A stretch of DNA of 8,141 bases from Prevotella sp. CAG:1092 (GTDB lineage: Bacteria > Bacteroidota > Bacteroidia > Bacteroidales > Bacteroidaceae), in the NCBI GenBank assembly GCA_000436915.1, contig HF994188.1:3028-11168 (forward strand). The letters are read 5' to 3'. A model generated the notes under the pieces. The model ran no database searches. It was not told where the DNA came from and was given only the letters and a program-made list of their open reading frames with translations. Of the stretch, positions 1 through 6,230 are shown piece after piece. Each line of letters starts with the position of its first letter. The first letter of the stretch is position 1. Both the position numbers and the translations under genes were made by a program.

Positions 1-25
1 TCGCTTTCCCTCGTTCCCTCCCACG

Positions 26-63
26 ACAAAGCCCACCCAGAGTTTCCTCTGGGTGGGCTTTGT
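26..63. terminator. Perfect 17-bp terminator hairpin, probably bidirectional
   Basis: Bases 26-42 and 47-63 are exact reverse complements around a TTTC loop. The core GCCCACCCAGAG is GC-rich and is flanked by AAA and TTT inside the stem. It lies 35 bases past the stop of the GT2 gene, so it probably ends the minus-strand glycosyltransferase transcript. The T-run is short on both strands: TTTGT then CGTG on minus, TTTGTTCTTATAT on plus. The plus side is slightly better, so the hairpin may also serve a plus-strand gene lying left of the window. Confidence 0.8.
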
Positions 64-97
64 TCTTATATCTATATCCCCCTTTATCTCATCCCAA

Positions 98-874
98 TCA
101 CTTTATCGCCTGCCTTATCACAAACCATAGATGCATAATCACCGTTGGTATCAAGCCATAATGCTTGCTCATAACCTTGAATCTCTCTTTCAGCGAAGCC
201 TTATGGTTTTTATTTGTCATGCCTCCATCAAGATAATTAGCCACCACGAAGCCTACATTCCTCATTGGCAACCCTCTACGCTTTGCCTCGCGCATTATCC
301 TTATACACCAATCAACATCAGCACTAAAGCGATAATCAAGGTTATATGGTGTCTGTTTTGCCAAGTCAGTACGAGCATAGAAAGCCTGATGACACACCAG
401 CATACCATACATAAACGAGCGCCATGTAAGCTTCTTAGGTGCCGCAAGCCTACGATGGCAGATAAAGTTGCCCTCAGCATCCACGATATCGGTATCGCCA
501 TATAGCACACCAGGCATAGCCTCGCCATCGCCAACGGCTCCTCCCACACCTTCCAGGGTATCAGCATTAGGCAGCGTATCTCCAGCATTCAGAAACAGCA
601 CATAGTCGCCAGTAGCCATCTTCAATCCTTTGTTCATGGCATCATAAAGTCCCTTATCAGGCTCCGACACCACCACAACATCATGCAGACAATCCTCGTC
701 GGCATCATTCTCGCGCTTATATTCTTGCGCCATCTTCACCGTACCATCTTTCGAAGCACCATCAACGATGATATGCTCCACATACTGGTAAGTCTGCTCC
801 CACACACTATCCAAGGTGCGTTGCAAACATTCCTCGGCATTATAAGTTATAGTTATTATCGAAAATTTTATCAT
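98..874 (-). CDS. Glycosyltransferase family 2 (GT-A fold), WcaA/WcaE-like
   Basis: This 258-residue cytoplasmic or membrane-associated enzyme probably transfers a sugar from a nucleotide-sugar donor during surface polysaccharide synthesis. Seen in the sequence: the GT2 N-terminus FSIITITYN (4-12), the nucleotide-binding IIVDGASKDGT (35-45), SEPDKGLYDAMNKG (70-83), the metal-binding DxD-like site in FLNAGD (94-99), VCHQAFY (160-166) and the ADVDW acid site (185-189), which in this family often holds the catalytic base. This order matches compact colanic-acid-type GT2 enzymes, and the length is normal for them. An acidic stretch (about 54-65) between the first two motifs looks like a loop insertion. 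No clear membrane helix is seen, only a hydrophobic end near 243-254. It follows the GT4 gene after 46 bases with no promoter match between them, so the two are probably one operon. Donor and acceptor cannot be read from the sequence. Confidence 0.9.
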   Translation of the reverse strand: MIKFSIITITYNAEECLQRTLDSVWEQTYQYVEHIIVDGASKDGTVKMAQEYKRENDADEDCLHDVVVVSEPDKGLYDAMNKGLKMATGDYVLFLNAGDTLPNADTLEGVGGAVGDGEAMPGVLYGDTDIVDAEGNFICHRRLAAPKKLTWRSFMYGMLVCHQAFYARTDLAKQTPYNLDYRFSADVDWCIRIMREAKRRGLPMRNVGFVVANYLDGGMTNKNHKASLKERFKVMSKHYGLIPTVIMHLWFVIRQAIK

Positions 875-920
875 TTATAAAATAGAAAATTACAAACTTC
901 TTTTATATCCACTCTTTATG

Positions 921-2174
921 CTACGCCTGTAAACCAGAAATCTCGTTATACAATTTTATATACTGGTTGGCAACCACACTTTGTGAGAAGTTCTTCATCA
1001 CATTCTTGCGCAATTCCGTACGTTTCACATCTGCATCAAAAGCCCACAATATGCCATTTGCCAAGTCTTCAGCCGACTTATATTCCGCTAAATATCCTGT
1101 ATGCTTATGCTCTATGATATCCTGCTGTCCACTACCAGCAAACGATACCGGCATACAACCACAAGCCTGTGCCTCAATAAGAGTCTGCCCAAAAGTCTCA
1201 TATAGCGATGACGACACAGCAACATCTGCAGCAGAATATAGCTTTGCCAGTTCTGATTCACCATTTATCTTGCCAAGCCAAACACTCTGTATAGCGATAT
1301 CTTCTAACACCGTTTCATCCTTGCAACCGCCAAACACCATAAGCAACATATCGGCAGACATCTCCGGCTTTCGTTCTGCAATAATGCGTAATGCCTGTTT
1401 CAGATATTCGAAACCCTTTATTGGAGCATCTATGCGAGCAGCACCAAACACCACAATTTTCTTATTGCCGCCAATATTGAAATGGTCGCGAGCCTCTATC
1501 TTGTCTTTAATCGGAAAGCGAGATAGAGAAATGGAGTTAGGTATCACCTTCACAACATTCTTTCCCACCATCTTACTCCTCAAAGCCCTTTCTGCAAGCC
1601 ATTTGCTTACAGCTACGTAAGTCACCTTACCCTCCATGGCCTTTATTTTCTTCAAAAATACTCTATGTGCAAGATCGTTCTTACCAGGGAAACGCAAGAA
1701 CTGACACTCTCTGCATTCCGTTTCATACCTATCACATTCATAGGCGTGATGACAAATAGCCGTTAGCTCCCACATATCATGCATTGTCCACACCACAGGT
1801 TTACCGCTTTTCAGTATCTTTTTTATCACACGTAGCGACAAGAAGCCTTGGTTAATCCAATGCAAATGTATGATATCCGCTTCTTGAAATTCTGTCGACT
1901 TAGTGATATCAATACCAGTATTTGCTATCGAGACTGTAAAGAGATTATTACGGCTAAAAAGGTTGTTAACCCAAATCACAAGGCGTTCGAAAGCAAAGTT
2001 CCAACTTTTCTTAAGCCATCCACCTATCGAAGCTACAAAAATATTGTCGCTTTCCTTTTCCATAACGAGCATCTTAGCCGAAACCCCGTTATTAATCAAG
2101 GCTTCAGTCAATCTGCTTGCAGCGATAGCCGCACCGCCAGTCTTCTCGCTTGTATTTACAATAAGTACTTTCAT
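921..2174 (-). CDS. Glycosyltransferase family 4 (GT-B fold), WcaC-like
   Basis: This 417-residue retaining glycosyltransferase is probably part of capsule, exopolysaccharide or O-antigen assembly on the cytoplasmic side of the inner membrane. The N-terminal Rossmann half starts MKVLIVNTSEKTGGAA, where the glycine pair at 13-14 fits the acceptor/donor loop of GT-B enzymes. DIIHLHW (100-106) and VVWTMHDMW (127-135) are typical of the family. The C-terminal half carries VFGAARID (242-249), KGFEYL, the donor-binding E-x7-E pair E326 and E334 in YETFGQTLIEA, and GSGQQDII (347-354). A four-cysteine cluster C141, C147, C154, C157 follows the MHDMW motif. Similar clusters occur in WcaC-type enzymes and may bind a metal, which is inference. 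The start at 2174 is supported by a good promoter just upstream (2192-2222), leaving a leader of only about ten bases. The GT2 gene follows in the same direction. Confidence 0.92.
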   Translation of the reverse strand: MKVLIVNTSEKTGGAAIAASRLTEALINNGVSAKMLVMEKESDNIFVASIGGWLKKSWNFAFERLVIWVNNLFSRNNLFTVSIANTGIDITKSTEFQEADIIHLHWINQGFLSLRVIKKILKSGKPVVWTMHDMWELTAICHHAYECDRYETECRECQFLRFPGKNDLAHRVFLKKIKAMEGKVTYVAVSKWLAERALRSKMVGKNVVKVIPNSISLSRFPIKDKIEARDHFNIGGNKKIVVFGAARIDAPIKGFEYLKQALRIIAERKPEMSADMLLMVFGGCKDETVLEDIAIQSVWLGKINGESELAKLYSAADVAVSSSLYETFGQTLIEAQACGCMPVSFAGSGQQDIIEHKHTGYLAEYKSAEDLANGILWAFDADVKRTELRKNVMKNFSQSVVANQYIKLYNEISGLQA

Positions 2175-2191
2175 TTATTTTATGCTTTATG

Positions 2192-2222
2192 CAAAAGTAA
2201 TCGAAAAGTACGAAACAACAAA
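2192..2222 (-). promoter_or_regulatory. Bacteroidetes-type promoter for the glycosyltransferase pair
   Basis: Read on the minus strand, TTTG (2222-2219), a 19-base spacer and TACTTTTG (2199-2192) match the Bacteroidetes primary-sigma consensus TTTG-N19-TAnnTTTG. Transcription should begin near 2185, only about ten bases before the ATG of the GT4 gene. No Shine-Dalgarno sequence is visible in that short A/T-rich leader, which is normal for this phylum. Confidence 0.75.
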
Positions 2223-2441
2223 GAGAAAAGATGAAAAAGAAAGCTCTTTTCCCACAATCTCTACACCTATTATATATATAAGCCCATATCCTTACCCATA
2301 CTGGAAGTAACGGCATTACGTATTTTAACAGAATGATAGAAAAAACGTATAATTACTTAACATCTATTAGTTGTGTACGAACACACATGTTTGATATACA
2401 TCAAGAAAGTACATATATCATGAATATTGTTATTAAAATGC
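2223..2441. other. Intergenic spacer between divergent promoters, no gene seen
   Basis: This A/T-rich stretch separates the minus-strand glycosyltransferase promoter from the plus-strand small RNA promoter. Open frames crossing it overlap the GT4 gene in other frames and lack coding character. Two small inverted repeats lie upstream of the small RNA promoter: TGTGT/ACACA around ACGA (2373-2386) and TGATATA/TATATCA (2393-2399 and 2414-2420). The second is placed where a regulator could bind, but there is no further support. Confidence 0.5.
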
Positions 2442-2472
2442 TTGGTAGTAATCAAAAAAGTAACTACCTTTG
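2442..2472 (+). promoter_or_regulatory. Bacteroidetes-type promoter of the small RNA
   Basis: TTG (2442-2444), a 20-base spacer and TACCTTTG (2465-2472) followed by CA give an excellent match to the Bacteroidetes -33/-7 consensus. The predicted start is around 2478-2481. No protein gene lies on the plus strand for several kilobases downstream, but a strong terminator does at 2635-2672, so the promoter appears to serve a short non-coding transcript. The TACCTTTGCAT core recurs in front of the plus-strand gene at 6923. Confidence 0.8.
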
Positions 2473-2478
2473 CATCGT

Positions 2479-2672
2479 CAAAAGGTTAATAGATTGTTTA
2501 GGTTAGTAGTAATAGATTTAGGTTTTTAGTTATTAGGTTTAAGGTAGATTTGATAGATTGTTTAACGGGAAACAACGGAAATCGTGAGATTACCGTTTGA
2601 TTTTGAAAAGGATTTTTAGTTTAACATAGGCTTTTACGCTGTGGCTCGTGGTGAGTCGCAGCGTATTTTTTT
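2479..2672 (+). ncRNA. Putative free-standing small RNA, about 195 nt
   Basis: The unit runs from a strong promoter to a strong intrinsic terminator and has no usable open frame. The first 86 bases (2480-2565) contain no C on this strand and are built of G, A and T with repeats: TTAGGTT at 2498, 2518 and 2533, and ATAGATTGTTTA at 2489 and 2553. The middle folds as a hairpin, AACGGAAATC (2574-2583) with GATTACCGTT (2588-2597), having one A-A mismatch and a GUGA loop of the GNRA type. The 3' end is the terminator stem. A Bacteroidetes promoter plus terminator bounding a roughly 200-nt unit recalls the Bacteroidales-1 RNA motif, but I cannot confirm that from memory of its consensus. No long closing stem with a central bubble is apparent, which argues against 6S RNA. 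The ends are predicted, not observed. Function unknown. Confidence 0.72.
2635..2672 (+). terminator. Intrinsic terminator of the small RNA
   Basis: A 13-bp stem pairs TACGCTGTGGCTC (2635-2647) with GAGTCGCAGCGTA (2653-2665) around a GTGGT loop, using two G-U pairs, and is followed by seven T (2666-2672). The U-tract is only on the plus-strand side and the two G-U pairs become A-C mismatches on the minus strand, so it is directional and ends plus-strand transcription. Confidence 0.88.
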
Positions 2673-2820
2673 ATGTAGCTATCGTTGATATCAAAGATTT
2701 TTGCTAACAGTCATGGCTACTTTTTGTAGTAGGCAAAAATACGTTTGCTAGTAAGCATAGCAAAATTTGAGAGTAAGTAAATACTCAACGTAACAGGCTT
2801 CGTCATCGATGACATTCAAT
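2673..2820. other. Spacer between small RNA terminator and the convergent operon terminator
   Basis: There is no credible coding frame. The stretch is rich in repeated TTTGCTA/TAGCAAA words (near 2700, 2744 and 2757), some in inverted orientation. It contains the minus-strand promoter match listed at 2734-2765. A short GAGTA/TACTC inverted repeat lies at 2771-2786. Otherwise nothing recognisable. Confidence 0.5.
2734..2765 (-). promoter_or_regulatory. Possible minus-strand promoter facing the small RNA
   Basis: On the minus strand, TTTTG (2765-2761), a 19-base spacer and TATTTTTG (2741-2734) match the Bacteroidetes consensus. Transcription would begin near 2726 and run antisense through the small RNA toward the glycosyltransferase promoter. 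No minus-strand gene starts nearby. The region is A/T-rich, so chance cannot be excluded. Confidence 0.35.
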
Positions 2821-2887
2821 AAAAAAAGAACACGAACCTCACTTATCCATCGAATATATTTCAATTCGATTCATGAGATTCGTGTTC
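2821..2887 (-). terminator. Nested hairpin terminator of the tlpA-DUF6029-Omp28 operon
   Basis: Read on the minus strand, GAACACGAATCTCA (2887-2874) pairs with TGAGGTTCGTGTTC (2841-2828) over 14 positions with one wobble pair. An inner stem ATCGAAT/ATTCGAT (2870-2864 with 2855-2849) stacks inside it. The outer stem is followed directly by seven T on the minus strand (2827-2821). It lies 66 bases past the last stop of the minus-strand operon and before the small RNA, so it is the natural end of that transcript. The word ACACGAA is common in Bacteroidales intergenic regions, so the hairpin may also belong to a dispersed repeat family. Confidence 0.78.
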
Positions 2888-2916
2888 CCTATCATTGTCC
2901 CCTCGAGTCTAACCAC

Positions 2917-2950
2917 TCCCCTCTCTCTTGGAGAGGGGACGGGGGTGAGG
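2917..2950. repeat. REP-like palindrome with GGGGGTGAGG tail
   Basis: TCCCCTCTC (2917-2925) and GAGAGGGGA (2931-2939) form a 9-bp stem with a TCTTG loop, followed by the tail CGGGGGTGAGG (2940-2950). From general knowledge this closely resembles REP-type elements of the CCTCACCCCC...CCCCTCTCC form found scattered in many bacterial genomes. It begins two bases after the stop codon of the last operon gene. It could stabilise the 3' end of the mRNA or be a passive repeat. Only one copy is in the window. Confidence 0.55.
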
Positions 2951-2952
2951 CT

Positions 2953-3642
2953 TTACTTCACTACAATCTTTCCCTTAGCCTTGCTGCCACTAACAGAATA
3001 TACGTAGAGGCCTGGCTTAAGAGCAAATAGTGAGAGAGAGCCATTGGCTGAAGCCACATCCCATTTAGCAACCTCAGCACCAGAAACAGTAGCGAGGTTG
3101 ATGGTACGTGGAGCTGCAGTAGCGAAGCTATAGTTCAATGCACCATTAGCGAAGGAAACTTTCTCGTTGTCTGCCACGATGTTGTTTACTCCAAGCACCT
3201 CCTGGTCGTTAGTAACAACGAGAGTCATAGTAATCGTTGTTGTGCTCTCTTTGCCTGTGATAAAAGCAGAGATATCATACTTAAAAGTTACGGTAGTCTC
3301 GTAAAAACCACCTGGCTCTAACAGCAAGCTGATAGGCTTATTAGCCTCCAAATCTTGAGATCTCGTAAAGTTAGTATTAACAGCGCAACTTCCACCATAG
3401 CAGAATTGGAATGACTTTGTAGAGCTTGCCTTAACCGTAACATTAGCATTCTCTGTGCTCTTTATGCTAACATCAGGACAAAAAGCATAAGCTCCATCTT
3501 CTTCAAAGATTGTAGGATCACACTTAGAAGTAGCAAATGTTGCACCCGATGCTATCTCCTTGCCATCGCAAACGAAAGAGAGCTGAGCGTTAGCTGTTAT
3601 GGCGAGAGCCAAGAAAGCTACAATAGATAAAAGTTTCTTCAT
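2953..3642 (-). CDS. Small secreted protein with a type IX secretion-like C-terminal tail
   Basis: This is a 229-residue exported protein of unknown function. Residues 1-19 form a clear signal peptide (MKK, hydrophobic LLSIVAFLALAI, cleavage after ANA before Q20). The mature part has five cysteines (C25, C41, C55, C81, C86), an odd number, all in the first third. The middle (about 60-150) is Thr/Ser-rich and alternates like a beta-sandwich. The last about 65 residues, ending LKPGLYVYSVSG (208-219) and KIVVK, resemble the type A sorting domain of the type IX secretion system, where a beta fold directs passage across the outer membrane and attachment to the surface. I infer surface location from this; the match is by pattern only. 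It is last in the operon, 15 bases after the Omp28-like gene, with an A-rich leader and no promoter of its own. Confidence 0.82.
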   Translation of the reverse strand: MKKLLSIVAFLALAITANAQLSFVCDGKEIASGATFATSKCDPTIFEEDGAYAFCPDVSIKSTENANVTVKASSTKSFQFCYGGSCAVNTNFTRSQDLEANKPISLLLEPGGFYETTVTFKYDISAFITGKESTTTITMTLVVTNDQEVLGVNNIVADNEKVSFANGALNYSFATAAPRTINLATVSGAEVAKWDVASANGSLSLFALKPGLYVYSVSGSKAKGKIVVK

Positions 3643-3657
3643 TTTCTTACGTTTTTA

Positions 3658-4494
3658 TTATTTCACAACCTCAGCCTTCTGTGCCTGTAAAACTCCGTCC
3701 TTATCGTTGTATACAAAGGCTACGATATGAAGGTTGGCTACATTCCAGTTATCCTTAATTGCTATAGAAGCAGTCTTTGCTTGGTTAATCTGTGGCTTCA
3801 AAGTCACATCTTCACCCCATGTGCCATTCACGGCAGCACGAAATACATGATTTTGAACATAGTTCTTCTTCAAAGAGCCATGATCAATCTGCGATGCTAC
3901 GATGCCATCTTCAACAACCCAAAGCTGCAACTTACCCTTCATATCAGCATAAGGCTTCAGCTCTGTGCTAATTTCAATCTCGTTGGCTGCATTTACACGA
4001 GCAGCGAGGTCGATATCAAGATTTGTTGGACGCTGAATCTCCTCATAGATGTTAGTATCCCATGTTCCTGATGTCAGAAGAGCAGCACTTCCTCTACGAT
4101 CGAATACAGCACAAGGGTATCCTAACGCGTCAAGGTCTCCCCATTTGTTTGCATACTCTTCGCCTTCTGGCTGCTTCAAACCCACAGGGAAGTACTTATT
4201 TGTTTCATCTTCTCCAATAGCGAAAGAACCAGCATGAATACCCACAGCAATAAGGTTGCTACCATACTGCTCAGACAATGCTGCAAGAGCCTTGTGAGCA
4301 TCAGGACAGTTGGTACACTTCTGACCAGTAAACTCCTCAACAAGCACATTGCGCTTGCTCTCCTGTGCAGGCATCTCTACGAAGCGCTCGTTTTCGTCAA
4401 GCTCATCACAAGCTGTAAATCCGAAAGCAAGAACAGAAGCCACGGCAGCAATACCGAGAATTGATTTCTTTATATTAAATAATGTATGTATCAT
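3658..4494 (-). CDS. Omp28-like outer-membrane lipoprotein with a thioredoxin-type CxxC
   Basis: This 278-residue protein is probably a lipoprotein. Residues 1-28 form a hydrophobic signal ending FTAC, a plausible lipobox with C29 as the lipidated residue, followed by acidic DELDENE, as often seen in surface-exposed lipoproteins of this phylum. The N-terminal half has a thioredoxin-like layout: VLVEEFTGQKCTNCPDAHKA (50-69) with the CTNC pair C60/C63, a beta strand LIAVGIHAG (81-89), and GYPCAVFDRR (125-134) with a likely cis-proline P127. This is the hallmark of Omp28-related proteins of Bacteroidetes. The C-terminal half (about 155-278) is probably a beta domain. It sits 21 bases after the DUF6029-like gene and 15 before the T9SS-tailed gene. 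The family is known as outer membrane, but its function is poorly defined. A role in thiol exchange is inferred from the CxxC. Confidence 0.87.
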   Translation of the reverse strand: MIHTLFNIKKSILGIAAVASVLAFGFTACDELDENERFVEMPAQESKRNVLVEEFTGQKCTNCPDAHKALAALSEQYGSNLIAVGIHAGSFAIGEDETNKYFPVGLKQPEGEEYANKWGDLDALGYPCAVFDRRGSAALLTSGTWDTNIYEEIQRPTNLDIDLAARVNAANEIEISTELKPYADMKGKLQLWVVEDGIVASQIDHGSLKKNYVQNHVFRAAVNGTWGEDVTLKPQINQAKTASIAIKDNWNVANLHIVAFVYNDKDGVLQAQKAEVVK

Positions 4495-4515
4495 AATATT
4501 TGCTCAACCTTGATG

Positions 4516-6183
4516 TTAGAAAGTATAATTGTACGAAACGTTAAGGCCCTTGCTTGCAGGCACATAACGGCACACGCCACCCGAACAGTTATATCCAGCA
4601 CGTGTCTTGCCATAGCCTACCATTAGGCGGTGAGCCTTAAACGAAGCTGTAACAGAAGCCATATAATAATGGATGTCTGTCTCGCCAGTATTCCACATAT
4701 CGCTCACGGTGAACATTAAGTAAGGGAGTGCAGAGAGCTCAACAAGTCCATAAGCCCAGTCGCCCTGGTCTTCGCTTGTAGAGAGATACTGCAATTCTCC
4801 ACGCAGAGTATATCTCTTATTAATCTGATACTTACCCTCAGCAACACCGATATTCGACTTAATCACGCCACCCTTACCTTCGATGACGGTCTTGTTGTAA
4901 TACTGATTCATGTACATGAGGTTGAGCTTAAACGATTTGGTCAACTTCTTCTCCATCTGCACATTGATATCCTGGTAGTATAGTCCACCCATCTTGAAGA
5001 AGCCTGTGGTATAACCCTCGGTACCACGAAGGGTAGTACCATACAATGGTTCTACAGGGTCTTTGTCCAATCCGCGGATATGGCTCACGTTGAGCTTGAG
5101 CTTTGTACCATACTTACCACCAAGGAGTGTGTGGCGCTTGAAGTTATATCCAAACTCACCCTGGAAAGCCCACTCGCCAGGAGCAGCCTGTGTGGCATAA
5201 GGATAAAGAGCAGCAAGAGCATAAGTATGCTGATAAGCAAAAGCTGGCATATTGTTGAGGAATGCCGAAGTACCAGTAGTAAAACGGTTAGAGCGGAACG
5301 CCATATCCTCGCTACGCTTAGCCTGGAGCAAAGCGCTTATACCTCTGTTAGAATAAGAAGCTGACACCAACACCGCATTACCGCGACGATAGATATATCC
5401 ATTGTCGGCAGAAGGATCCTGTGTGCGCCAAGCATATTCAGCCAAGAAGTTGTAGTTGCCAGTCTGCAAACTTGATCTCAAGTCGAAAGCATGAACCGAC
5501 ATAGGCAACTTCAAGCGGTTGTTAGAACCTGTTGCAAAGATAGTCTTATCCTTATTCTGGTCGTAGTCGAGATATACATACGAGCCACCAATCATCCAAG
5601 TGATATTCTTATCACGCAAAGACTTGATATACTGGTCGAGGTTTATCTCAAGGTCAGTACCTGTCAGCATCTGGTCGGTATCCCAATCCCAGTAGCGGCG
5701 CTGCACACCACCGAGGAATTTAAACTGTACGCCCTTCAATGCACTAACATTCAAGCGTGCACCACGAATGGCATTGTCAATACCGAGGCTTCGCTCCTCG
5801 TAGGTACGGAAGATGAGTCCGCTACCAAACTGGTCGTAGAAATCACCTACTGTCAAGTCTACACCATTATTACTCTTAAACTTAGCATATACATGTGGCA
5901 CACCCCATCCCTTGAATCCAGGTTCAAAACCAGGCAATGGATGTTCGTTGTATTCGAAACGCACGCCAGCCTCAACATATTTGCTATCAAGACTAATATC
6001 GGCATAAGTATTTGTCAGCACATCGTCCTTGTATGTGCCAGTTCCGAGCTTTTGGTCTTCTTGTGGAACCAAGATATCGCTCTGTATGCTTCCGTGTATA
6101 GCAATGCCATCATTGCTCTGTGCATTGGCATTAGCCACCGACATCATAGCAACAAGCAAGGAAGCGTAGAAAGAATATTTCAT
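4516..6183 (-). CDS. DUF6029-like outer-membrane beta-barrel protein
   Basis: This 555-residue protein has a signal peptide (residues 1-21, cleavage after NANA before Q22). Almost the whole mature chain alternates short amphipathic strands and polar turns, and it ends in an aromatic residue (VSYNYTF), as expected for an outer-membrane barrel recognised by the BAM machinery. GDFYDQFGSGLIFRTYEERSL near 120-140 and the C-terminal CSGGVCRYVPASKG (533-546) match what I remember of the Bacteroidetes DUF6029 family. C533 and C538 are the only cysteines in the mature protein. It lacks the N-terminal plug and TonB-box features expected of a SusC-type receptor, so it is more like a closed or substrate-specific barrel. 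It lies 47 bases after the TlpA-like gene and 21 before the Omp28-like gene. The substrate, if any, is unknown. Confidence 0.87.
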   Translation of the reverse strand: MKYSFYASLLVAMMSVANANAQSNDGIAIHGSIQSDILVPQEDQKLGTGTYKDDVLTNTYADISLDSKYVEAGVRFEYNEHPLPGFEPGFKGWGVPHVYAKFKSNNGVDLTVGDFYDQFGSGLIFRTYEERSLGIDNAIRGARLNVSALKGVQFKFLGGVQRRYWDWDTDQMLTGTDLEINLDQYIKSLRDKNITWMIGGSYVYLDYDQNKDKTIFATGSNNRLKLPMSVHAFDLRSSLQTGNYNFLAEYAWRTQDPSADNGYIYRRGNAVLVSASYSNRGISALLQAKRSEDMAFRSNRFTTGTSAFLNNMPAFAYQHTYALAALYPYATQAAPGEWAFQGEFGYNFKRHTLLGGKYGTKLKLNVSHIRGLDKDPVEPLYGTTLRGTEGYTTGFFKMGGLYYQDINVQMEKKLTKSFKLNLMYMNQYYNKTVIEGKGGVIKSNIGVAEGKYQINKRYTLRGELQYLSTSEDQGDWAYGLVELSALPYLMFTVSDMWNTGETDIHYYMASVTASFKAHRLMVGYGKTRAGYNCSGGVCRYVPASKGLNVSYNYTF

Positions 6184-6230
6184 ATAAACCTTTTATGTGT
6201 CTTATATATATAATAAGGTGTAGATAGTGT

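Noticed and set aside
967..1620. Open frame of 217 codons on the plus strand
   Set aside because: It lies wholly inside the GT4 gene on the other strand, lacks any family motif, and the GT4 frame has clear catalytic motifs.
2104..2316. Minus-strand frame of 70 codons upstream of the GT4 gene
   Set aside because: It overlaps the GT4 start in another frame, crosses its promoter and is rich in Cys, Phe and aromatic residues with no recognisable pattern.
2498..2539. CRISPR-like array from the repeated TTAGGTT
   Set aside because: The repeats are only 7 bases, spaced 20 and 15 bases apart, and no cas genes are present.
2545..2552. TAGATTTG, a second -7 box match inside the small RNA
   Set aside because: There is no TTTG at the right distance upstream, and the C-free repeats make such matches likely by chance.
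2480..2672. Riboswitch or attenuator leader
   Set aside because: No plus-strand gene follows the terminator; the next gene on that strand starts more than 4 kb away.
2809..3030. Plus-strand frame of 73 codons
   Set aside because: It runs through the terminator hairpin, the REP-like element and the antisense of the T9SS-tailed gene, so it is not a gene.
5491..6213. Open frame of 240 codons on the plus strand
   Set aside because: It is antisense to the DUF6029-like barrel, whose signal peptide and C-terminal motif show that the minus strand is coding.
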